A stretch of 64,000 bases of DNA. Origin: Limimaricola sp. G21655-S1 (GTDB lineage: Bacteria > Pseudomonadota > Alphaproteobacteria > Rhodobacterales > Rhodobacteraceae). The position numbers and the translations under genes are program-made. The stretch is from the NCBI RefSeq assembly GCF_027213785.1, contig NZ_JAPWGO010000001.1:62001-126000 (forward strand). Direction: 5' to 3'. Positions 55,913 to 62,992 of the stretch are shown piece by piece. The notes under the pieces were generated by a model. It did no database searches, was not told where the DNA came from, and saw only the letters and a list, made by a program, of their open reading frames with translations. Numbering within the stretch: the first letter of the stretch is position 1; every line of letters begins with the position of its first letter.

Positions 55913-55944
55913 GCGCCGGCCATTGCCAGATCGAGAGGTCCGCG

Positions 55945-56169
55945 ATGCGCCACATCCTCCTGCCGACCACCGCCCTCATGGCCGCGCCCGGTATGGCGTT
56001 CGCCCATCCCGGACACATGGCCGGCCTCGCCGGACACGATCACTGGGTCGCTGGCGCGGCGATCGGCCTCGCGATCGCGCTGGGGCTGTGGGGCGCGCTC
56101 AAGGGCGGGCGCAAGGAAACGGACGAGGCGCATGACGCGGAGCCGCAGGGCGACGAGGCCGAGGCATGA
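55945..56169 (+). CDS. Small membrane protein leading the cobalamin cluster (DUF6732-like)
   Basis: 74 residues. Signal-like N-terminus MRHILLPTTALMAAPGMAFA, then HPGHMAGLAGHDHW with four His, one membrane helix (AIGLAIALGLWGAL) and an acidic tail. The His cluster on the periplasmic side and the ATGA overlap with the chelatase gene suggest a cobalt-handling role (inference). GAGAGG precedes the start. Confidence 0.72.
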   Translation: MRHILLPTTALMAAPGMAFAHPGHMAGLAGHDHWVAGAAIGLAIALGLWGALKGGRKETDEAHDAEPQGDEAEA

Positions 56170-57326
56170 GCGCCGCGCCCAAGACCGGCGTGATGATCTG
56201 CGGCCACGGCTCGCGCAGCCAGTCGGCGGTGGATGAATTCGCGGTGCTGGCCGAAAAGCTGCCGGCGCTGCTGCCGCCCGACTGGCCGGTAGAATACGGC
56301 TATCTCGAATTCGCCAACCCCGTGATCCGCGACGGGCTCGACCGGCTGCGCGAGCAGGGCTGCACCCGCATCCTCGCGGTGCCGGGCATGCTGTTCGCGG
56401 CGATGCATGCCAAGAACGACATCCCGACCGTGCTCAACACCTATGCCGCCAAGCACGGCATCGAGATCATCTATGGCCGCGAACTCGGGGTCGATCCGCG
56501 CATGGTCGCCGCCGCCGCCGACCGCATCCAGGCCGCGCTCGATTCCAACCCTTCCGACGTGCCGATGCACGAGACCTGCCTCGTGGTGATCGGCCGCGGC
56601 GCCTCCGACCCCGACGCCAACGGCAACGTCGCCAAGATCGCGCGGCTCCTGTGGGAGGGGATGGGCTTCGGCTGGTGCGAGACCGGCTATTCCGGCGTCA
56701 CCTTCCCGCTGGTCGAGCCCTGCCTCGAACACGTGGCGCGGCTTGGCTATCGCCGGGTCGTGGTGTTCCCCTATTTCCTGTTCTCCGGCATCCTGATCGA
56801 CCGCATCTACGGCTTCACCGATCAGGTGGCCGAGGCGCATCCCGAGCTGGAATTCGTCAAAGCGGGCTATCTGGGCGACCACCCCGAGGTGCTGGGCACC
56901 TTCTCCGAGCGTGTCACCGAACTGGTCGGCGAGGTGGTCCCGCCCACCTGCGGCATGTGCAAGTACCGCACGCAGGTGCTGGGCTTCGAGGCGGAGGTCG
57001 GCGCGGTGCAGGAAAGCCATCACCACCACGTCGAGGGGCAGGGGGCGAATGCGCCGGGCTCCAACGTGGCGGATTGCGAACTCTGCGCCGATTTCTGCAC
57101 GGGAATGTGCCGCCTTGATGCCGAGGCGCGCCATGCACACGCCCATGCGCATGGGCTGCCGCATCATCACGAGCACGAGCACGAGCACGAGCACGATCAT
57201 GCGCACGCGCAAGGCCACCATCATCACCATCATGGTCATGACCATGATCACGACCATCACCATGCGCCCTATCCGCAGGCGGATCACCCGCTGGGACCGC
57301 TCAGCGTGCTGAAGTCGTGCAAGTGA
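56166..57326 (+). CDS. cbiX: CbiX-type sirohydrochlorin cobaltochelatase with Cys-rich and His-rich C-terminus
   Basis: 386 residues. Two chelatase half-domains (1-130 and 131-260); the active-site ICGHGSR carries the metal-inserting His. A C-terminal extension holds CGMC (Cys262, Cys265) and CELCADFCTGMC (Cys304, 307, 311, 315), able to bind an iron-sulfur cluster as in long CbiX proteins. It ends in about 26 His in 55 residues with Glu/Asp alternation. Inserts cobalt into sirohydrochlorin/precorrin-2; the tail probably stores or delivers cobalt or nickel. A (GAGCAC)4 repeat at 57171-57194 encodes part of it. Confidence 0.9.
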   Translation: MSAAPKTGVMICGHGSRSQSAVDEFAVLAEKLPALLPPDWPVEYGYLEFANPVIRDGLDRLREQGCTRILAVPGMLFAAMHAKNDIPTVLNTYAAKHGIEIIYGRELGVDPRMVAAAADRIQAALDSNPSDVPMHETCLVVIGRGASDPDANGNVAKIARLLWEGMGFGWCETGYSGVTFPLVEPCLEHVARLGYRRVVVFPYFLFSGILIDRIYGFTDQVAEAHPELEFVKAGYLGDHPEVLGTFSERVTELVGEVVPPTCGMCKYRTQVLGFEAEVGAVQESHHHHVEGQGANAPGSNVADCELCADFCTGMCRLDAEARHAHAHAHGLPHHHEHEHEHEHDHAHAQGHHHHHHGHDHDHDHHHAPYPQADHPLGPLSVLKSCK

Positions 57327-57335
57327 TCTTCACCA

Positions 57336-57350
57336 TTCTCCAAATACGCA
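57336..57350 (-). repeat. TGCGTATTTGNRGAA intergenic motif, copy 4
   Basis: Reads TGCGTATTTGGAGAA on the minus strand, 9 bp after the cbiX stop and 37 bp before cobH. Confidence 0.6.
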
Positions 57351-57387
57351 TAGCGGCCGACCCGCCCCGCGCGGAAGGGAGGGCCTG

Positions 57388-58023
57388 ATGCGCCCCTACG
57401 AGACGGATCCCGCGAAGATCTATGCCCAGAGCTTCGCCACGGTGCGCGCCGAGGCGCGGCTCGACCGCTTTCCCGAGGATCTCCAGCCCATGGTGATCCG
57501 GTTGATCCATGCCTGCGGCATGGTCGAGATCGCCGACAGGCTGGCCTTTTCGCCCGGTGCCATGGCGGCGGGGAGGGCGGCTCTGGCCGCTGGCGCCCCG
57601 GTGCTGTGCGACTGCGAGATGGTGGCGGCGGGGATCATCCGGCGGCACCTGCCGGACACCGAGGTCGTAGTGACGCTGAATGACCCGCGCGTGCCGGAAA
57701 TGGCGAAGCAGCTGGACACCACGCGCTCGGCCGCCGCCGTCGATCTGTGGCGCGACCGGATCGAGGGCGCCGTGATCGCCATTGGCAATGCGCCTACCGC
57801 GCTGTTCCACCTTCTGGAGCGGATCGATGCGGGCTGGCCGAAGCCGGCGCTGATCCTCGGCTTTCCGGTGGGCTTTGTCGGCGCGGCGGAATCCAAGGCC
57901 GAGCTCGCGAGCGATCCGCGCGGCTGCGATTTCGTGGCGCTCAGGGGCCGCAAGGGCGGCTCGGCCATGGCCTCGGCGGCGGTGAACGCGCTGGCCAACG
58001 GCATTTCGGAGGGGCGCGCATGA
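57388..58023 (+). CDS. cobH: Precorrin-8X methylmutase
   Basis: Moves the C11 methyl to C12, forming hydrogenobyrinate. 211 residues. Catalytic His41 in IRLIHACGMVE; GFPVGFVGAAESK and RGRKGGSAMASA are conserved. Overlaps cobL (ATGA). Confidence 0.94.
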   Translation: MRPYETDPAKIYAQSFATVRAEARLDRFPEDLQPMVIRLIHACGMVEIADRLAFSPGAMAAGRAALAAGAPVLCDCEMVAAGIIRRHLPDTEVVVTLNDPRVPEMAKQLDTTRSAAAVDLWRDRIEGAVIAIGNAPTALFHLLERIDAGWPKPALILGFPVGFVGAAESKAELASDPRGCDFVALRGRKGGSAMASAAVNALANGISEGRA

Positions 58024-59237
58024 ACGCGGTCGCAGCGCAGGAGCCCTGGCTCCACGTCGTCGGCATCGGCGAGGACGGCATGGACGGTCTCCTGCCCGCT
58101 ACCCGTGCCGTGGTCGAGGCGGCCGAGGTCATCGTCGGCGGCGACCGGCATCACGAACTGGCAGGCGCGGTGGGCGCCGAGCGCGTCGCCTGGCCCAGCC
58201 CGTTCGACGCGCTGATCGACCGATTGAAATCCTTCAAGGGCCGCCGCGTCGTGGTTCTGGCCACCGGCGATCCGCTGTGGTTCTCGGTCGGCGCGCGCAT
58301 CGGGCGGGCGATCCCGGCCTCGGAGATCGTCTATCACCCGCAGCTTTCGGCGTTCCAACTGGCCTCGGCCCGCATGGGCTGGAGCCTTGCCGATGTCGAG
58401 ACGCTGACGGTGCATGGCCGCCCCGTGGAGCAGATGATCGCCTTCATCCAGCCGCAGGCGCGGCTGCTGATCCTGACCACCGGCTCCGAGACGCCGGGCC
58501 AGATCGCGCGGTTCCTGACCGAGCGCGGCTTCGGCAAGAGCCCGATGACCGTGCTGGCCAATATGGGCGGCGAGGCCGAGGCGCGTTTCGACGGCATCGC
58601 CGAAAGCTGGGATCACGAGGTGCCCGCCTTCAACACGCTGGCCGTGGACTGCGTCGCCGCCCCCGACGCGGCGCTGCTGCCGCGCGTGCCGGGGCTCGAC
58701 GACGCGCTCTTCGTTTCCGACGGCACGATGACCAAGCGCGAGCTGCGCGCCGCCACCCTGGCCAAGCTGATGCCGATGCGCGGGGCACTCTTGTGGGACA
58801 TCGGCACCGGCTCGGGCTCGGTGGCGATCGAGTGGATGCGCGCCGCGCGCTATGCCAATGCGATCGGCATCGAGCCGCGCGCCGATCGCCGTGCCATGGC
58901 GGCGCAGAACGCGCTGGCGCTGGGCACGCCGCGGCTGCGTCTCGTCGAGGGCGATGCGCCCGGCGCGTTCGACGGGCTGCCCGCGCCCGACGCGATCTTC
59001 ATCGGCGGCGGGCTGTCGGCAGAGGTGTTCGAGGCCGCCTGGTCGGCGCTGCGGCCGCTGGGGCGGCTCGTGGCCAACGCGGTGACGCTCGAGAGCGAGG
59101 CGGCGCTGATCGCGCTGCATGCCGAGCATGGCGGCGAGCTGGTGCGGATCTCGGTCGCGCGCGCGGCACCTGTTGGCCGGCTCACCGGCTGGCGTCCGGC
59201 GATGCCGGTGATGCAGTGGAGCCTGATCAAGCGATGA
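58020..59237 (+). CDS. cobL: Precorrin-6Y C5,15-methyltransferase (decarboxylating), CbiE-CbiT fusion
   Basis: 405 residues. The N-terminal CbiE-like domain (VVGIGEDGMDGL; ATGDPLWFSVG) methylates C5. The C-terminal CbiT-like domain (DIGTGSGSVAIEWMRA, SAM motif I) methylates C15 and decarboxylates. ATGA overlaps at both ends. Confidence 0.94.
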   Translation: MNAVAAQEPWLHVVGIGEDGMDGLLPATRAVVEAAEVIVGGDRHHELAGAVGAERVAWPSPFDALIDRLKSFKGRRVVVLATGDPLWFSVGARIGRAIPASEIVYHPQLSAFQLASARMGWSLADVETLTVHGRPVEQMIAFIQPQARLLILTTGSETPGQIARFLTERGFGKSPMTVLANMGGEAEARFDGIAESWDHEVPAFNTLAVDCVAAPDAALLPRVPGLDDALFVSDGTMTKRELRAATLAKLMPMRGALLWDIGTGSGSVAIEWMRAARYANAIGIEPRADRRAMAAQNALALGTPRLRLVEGDAPGAFDGLPAPDAIFIGGGLSAEVFEAAWSALRPLGRLVANAVTLESEAALIALHAEHGGELVRISVARAAPVGRLTGWRPAMPVMQWSLIKR

Positions 59238-59935
59238 CCGGCACGCTCTACGGCGTGGGCCTCGGCCCCGGCGCGCCCGACCTGATCACGTTGCGCGCGG
59301 CGCGGTTGATCGAGACGGCGCGCGTCGTCGCCTATCCGACGCTGGCGGGCGGCGCGAGCTTCGCGCGCTCCATCGCCGCCGAGCTGATCGCGCCCGAGGC
59401 GCGCGAGATCGCCATGGACGTGCCGATGACGGTCGAGCGTGCTCCGGCGCAGGCGGCCTATGACGCAGGTGCCGCACAGATCGCCGAGGCGCTGGAGGCG
59501 GGCGAGGACGTGGTCTGCCTGTGCGAGGGCGACCCGTTCTTCTACGGCTCGTTCATGTATCTCTTCGCGCGGCTGGCGGACCGCCACCGGGTCGAGATCG
59601 TGCCCGGTGTCACATCGCTCACGGCCGCCGCCGCCGCCGCCCGCAGGCCGCTGGCCGCGCGCAACGAGCGGCTGACCGTGTTGCCTGGCCCGCTGCCGGA
59701 GGCCGAGCTGCGCGCCCGGATCGAGGGCGCCGAAAGCGTCGCGATCATGAAGCTCGGCCGGCATTTCCCGAAGGTGCGCGCGGTGATCGATAGCCTCGGC
59801 CTGACATCGCACGCCACCTATGTCGAACGCGCCACGTTGGAGACGGAGATCGTCCGCCCGCTGTCCGAGGCGCCCGATACCGCGCCCTATTTCTCGATGA
59901 TCATCCTCACGAAGGGAGCCGATCCTTGGCTGTGA
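59234..59935 (+). CDS. cobI: Precorrin-2 C20-methyltransferase
   Basis: 233 residues, tetrapyrrole methylase fold. GVGLGPGAPDLITLRA, CEGDPFFYGSFMYL and VPGVTSLTAAAAAA are the typical motifs. Coupled upstream and downstream. Confidence 0.93.
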   Translation: MTGTLYGVGLGPGAPDLITLRAARLIETARVVAYPTLAGGASFARSIAAELIAPEAREIAMDVPMTVERAPAQAAYDAGAAQIAEALEAGEDVVCLCEGDPFFYGSFMYLFARLADRHRVEIVPGVTSLTAAAAAARRPLAARNERLTVLPGPLPEAELRARIEGAESVAIMKLGRHFPKVRAVIDSLGLTSHATYVERATLETEIVRPLSEAPDTAPYFSMIILTKGADPWL

Positions 59936-61725
59936 CCCCCGTTGTACTGGCGCTCTCCCGCTCGGGCGAACCCGTGGCCCGTAGCATCGCCGAGGCGCTC
60001 GGTGCGCCCTTGCACGGCCGCGAGGGGCGGGTGGAGCGGGCCGACGCCTCCTTCGCCGATGCGCTCGAACATGCGCGCGACCTCTTCGCCGCGGGAACGC
60101 CGGTCGTCGGCGTCTGCGCGAGCGGCATCCTGATCCGGGCGGTGGCGCCGCTTCTATCTGACAAGCGCGCCGAGCCGCCGGTGATCTCGGTCTCCGATGA
60201 CGGCCGCGTGGTGGTGCCGCTGCTCGGCGGGCATCGCGGCGCCAACCGCTTGGCAAAACGCATCGCCGAGGCGCTGGGCGGCACCGCCGCCGTCACCACC
60301 GCGGGCGACGTGGCGCTCGGCGTGGCGCTCGACGAGCCGCCTCTGGGCTACCGGCTGGTGAACCCGGGGGACGCCAAGGGCGCGATGGCGGCGCTGCTGT
60401 CGGGCGGTGGTGCCACGGTGATCGGCGAGGCGCCGTGGCTGGCCGACCTGCCCCGGGGCGATGCGCTGAAGATCACCGTCTCGGACGCTCCGCAGCGCGG
60501 GCTTGGTCCGGAACATCTTCACTTCGCGCCGCAGCGCGCCGTGCTCGGCCTCGGCTGCGCCCGCGACTGCCCGCCCGAGGAACTGGCCGCGCTGCTGCGC
60601 GATGTGCTGGCCGAGGCGGGGATCGCGCCCGAGGCGGTGCAGGCCGTGGCCTCGATCGACCTCAAGGCGGACGAGCCCGCGATCCTCGCCGCCGCCCGCG
60701 ATCTCGGCGTGCCGCTGCGCCTCTTCACCGCCGCCGAGCTGGAGGCCGAGGCATCGCGCCTCGCCACCCCATCCGAGGTCGTCTTCGCCGAGGTCGGCTG
60801 CCATGGCGTTTCCGAGGGTGCGGCGCTGGCGCAGGCCGGGAAGGACGCGACGCTGGCCGTCACCAAGCGCAAGACCGCCAACGCCACCTGCGCACTGGCC
60901 ATGGCGCCTGCGCCGATCCTCGAGGTGCGCGGTCGTCGTCGGGGCCGCCTCTCGGTCGTGGGCATCGGGCCGGGCCAGTCCGGCTGGCGCACGCCCGAAG
61001 CCTCGCGGCTCATTGCGCAGGCCGAGGAACTGGTGGGCTACGGGCTCTACATCGACCTGCTGGGACCGCTCGCCGCCGGCAAGCCGCGCGCCGACTTCCC
61101 GCTGGGCGGCGAGGAGGATCGCTGCCGCTACGCGCTGGAACGCGCGGCCGAGGGGCGTGACGTGGCGCTGATCTGCTCGGGCGACGCGGGCATCTACGCC
61201 ATGGGGGCGCTGGTCTTCGAATTGCTGGGGCGCGATCGCGACAATGGCGGCGTCTCGGAGGCCGCGCGCCGCGTCGAGGTCACCTGCACGCCCGGCGTCT
61301 CGGCGCTGCAGGCCGCCGCCGCCCGCGCCGGTGCGCCGCTCGGTCACGACTTCTGCGCCATCTCGCTGTCGGACCTGCTCACCCCGCGCGAGGATATCGT
61401 GAAGCGGCTGCACGCCGCAGCCCAAGGCGATTTCGTCATCGCCTTCTACAACCCGGTGTCGAAGCGGCGGCGCACGCTGCTGGCCGAGGCGCGGGACATC
61501 CTGCTCGCACGCCGTCCCGCCGACACGCCGGTGCTGTTGGCCTCCTCGCTTGGCCGGCCCGAGGAAGAGGTCCGCTATCGCCGGCTCGACGAGCTGGAGG
61601 TGGACGAGGTCGACATGCTCACGGTGGTTCTGGTCGGCTCGTCGCAGTCGAAGCTGGTCGCGCTGGGGGAGGGGCCGCGCATGGTCACGCCGCGCGGCTA
61701 CGCCAAAAAGATCGATGCGCGCTAG
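59926..61725 (+). CDS. cobJ: Fused CbiG-like / precorrin-3B C17-methyltransferase
   Basis: 599 residues from TTG at 59926, with GGGAG 7 bases upstream. A GTG at 59932 overlapping the cobI stop is the alternative. Residues 1-340 are CbiG-like: the C-terminal part (GLGCARDCPPEELAALL) equals CobE/CbiG_C. From about 342 (VVGIGPGQSGWRTPEA) a CobJ/CbiH methylase follows with CSGDAGIYAMG and FVIAFYNPVSKRR. CbiG belongs to the anaerobic ring-contraction route, CobI/H/L/M naming to the aerobic one; such mixed fusions occur in Rhodobacter relatives. Confidence 0.9.
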   Translation: MAVTPVVLALSRSGEPVARSIAEALGAPLHGREGRVERADASFADALEHARDLFAAGTPVVGVCASGILIRAVAPLLSDKRAEPPVISVSDDGRVVVPLLGGHRGANRLAKRIAEALGGTAAVTTAGDVALGVALDEPPLGYRLVNPGDAKGAMAALLSGGGATVIGEAPWLADLPRGDALKITVSDAPQRGLGPEHLHFAPQRAVLGLGCARDCPPEELAALLRDVLAEAGIAPEAVQAVASIDLKADEPAILAAARDLGVPLRLFTAAELEAEASRLATPSEVVFAEVGCHGVSEGAALAQAGKDATLAVTKRKTANATCALAMAPAPILEVRGRRRGRLSVVGIGPGQSGWRTPEASRLIAQAEELVGYGLYIDLLGPLAAGKPRADFPLGGEEDRCRYALERAAEGRDVALICSGDAGIYAMGALVFELLGRDRDNGGVSEAARRVEVTCTPGVSALQAAAARAGAPLGHDFCAISLSDLLTPREDIVKRLHAAAQGDFVIAFYNPVSKRRRTLLAEARDILLARRPADTPVLLASSLGRPEEEVRYRRLDELEVDEVDMLTVVLVGSSQSKLVALGEGPRMVTPRGYAKKIDAR

Positions 61726-61759
61726 GGCATGGCGGCGCGGCGGCCGAGCCCGGTCGTCT

Positions 61760-61774
61760 TGCGTATTTGAAGAA
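61760..61774 (+). repeat. TGCGTATTTGNRGAA intergenic motif, copy 5
   Basis: Reads TGCGTATTTGAAGAA then CAAAGT, 24 bp before cobM. Near-identical to the copy before trhO. Confidence 0.6.
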
Positions 61775-61797
61775 CAAAGTCACGAAGGGCACGCGCC

Positions 61798-62565
61798 ATG
61801 ACTGTCTATTTCATCGGGGCCGGGCCGGGCGATCCGGAGCTTCTGACCCTCAAGGCGGCGCGGCTGATCGCGGCCTGCCCGGTCTGTCTCTACGCGGGCT
61901 CGCTGGTGCCCGAAGAGGTGGTGGCGGGCGCGCCCGCCGGCGCGCGGGTCATGGACACGGCGCCGATGACGCTGGACGAGACCCATGCCGAGATCAAGGC
62001 GGCCCATGCGCGGGGCGAGGACGTGGCGCGGGTGCATTCGGGCGACCCCTCGCTCTATGGCGCCATCGCCGAGCAGATCCGCCGGCTGAAGGCGGACGGT
62101 ATCGCCTACGAGATCGTGCCGGGCGTGCCCGCCTACACCGCCGCCGCCGCTGCGCTGGGGCAGGAGCTGACCATTCCCGAACTGGCGCAGTCCATCGTCC
62201 TGACCCGCATGTCGATGAAATCGACCTCCATGCCCGCGGGAGAGACGCTCGAGAACTTCGCCGCCACCGGCACCACGCTGGCGATCCATCTCGGCATCCG
62301 GGCGCTCAGGGATATCGAGCGGCGGCTGACGCCGTTCTATGGCGCGGATTGCCCGGTCGCCGTGGTCTATCGTGCCAGCTGGCCCGATCAGTTGGTGATC
62401 CGCGGCACGCTCTCGGACATCCATGCGAAGGTGCGCGCGGCCAAGCTGACCCGTACCGCGCTGATCCTGGTGGGACCGGCGCTGGGGGCCGGGCAGGGCT
62501 TTCCCGACAGCGCGCTCTACGATCCGGCGCAGCCGCATGTGCTGCGTCCGAAAGCACGCGCCTGA
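61798..62565 (+). CDS. cobM: Precorrin-4 C11-methyltransferase
   Basis: 255 residues. FIGAGPGDPELLTLKAARL, HSGDPSLYGAIAEQ and VPGVPAYTAAAAALGQEL, then TRMSMKSTSMPAGE, identify CobM/CbiF. Separated from cobJ by 72 bp, unlike the overlapping genes upstream, so it may have its own start signals. Confidence 0.94.
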   Translation: MTVYFIGAGPGDPELLTLKAARLIAACPVCLYAGSLVPEEVVAGAPAGARVMDTAPMTLDETHAEIKAAHARGEDVARVHSGDPSLYGAIAEQIRRLKADGIAYEIVPGVPAYTAAAAALGQELTIPELAQSIVLTRMSMKSTSMPAGETLENFAATGTTLAIHLGIRALRDIERRLTPFYGADCPVAVVYRASWPDQLVIRGTLSDIHAKVRAAKLTRTALILVGPALGAGQGFPDSALYDPAQPHVLRPKARA

Positions 62566-62638
62566 CCGGGAATTTTCCGGGAACGTCGCTTGAATTTCAC
62601 ACTCTTCTGCGCAGGATGGAGTCAGGGGAGAACGCGAG

Positions 62639-62989
62639 ATGACCGAATATCTGACGAAGGATCTGCAGGACGCCATGGAAGCCGCGCGTCGCGCCGCGCA
62701 ACGCCGCTCGGGGCGGCTGTGCATCCACGACGCGGGCGAGGTGCATCAGGTGCTGCGCATGTGGGAGGACGGCTTCGCTCTCGCGGCCAAGGACGCGCCG
62801 ATCCTGCATGGCTTCGTCGATCTCTATGACGGGCCGCGCCATCTCTACCAATGCCTCGTCATGACCAGCCGCGTCGAGGAGGGCGAGCGGATCTACGAGT
62901 TCAAGCGCCACAGCCGCGTCGCCGACACCGCACCCGTCGATTTCGAGCGGACCGAGGACGAGCCGCCGCTGCGGCTGCCCCCGTCCTGA
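62639..62989 (+). CDS. Conserved small protein of unknown function
   Basis: 116 residues. RRAAQRRSGRLCIHD then a beta-rich core (GFALAAKDAP, LHGFVDLYDGPRHLYQCLVM) and EFKRHS. The Arg-rich opening with a beta barrel recalls PilZ domains, but the diagnostic D/N-x-S-x-x-G is not visible. GGGGAG lies before the start. Convergent with the PLP enzyme gene (3 bp). Confidence 0.72.
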   Translation: MTEYLTKDLQDAMEAARRAAQRRSGRLCIHDAGEVHQVLRMWEDGFALAAKDAPILHGFVDLYDGPRHLYQCLVMTSRVEEGERIYEFKRHSRVADTAPVDFERTEDEPPLRLPPS

Positions 62990-62992
62990 GCC

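Noticed and set aside
55764-55944. Cobalamin riboswitch before the corrin cluster
   Set aside because: The B12-box core (GCCACTG and AAGCCAGGAGACC-like blocks) is absent; only a short inverted repeat is present.
57171-57194. (GAGCAC)4 tandem repeat as an independent repeat element
   Set aside because: It is in frame and encodes alternating Glu-His of the chelatase tail, so it is explained by the protein.
62566-62638. Alternative sigma-factor promoter (GGAAC box) before the small conserved gene
   Set aside because: GGAAC at 62580 lacks a matching downstream element at proper spacing.
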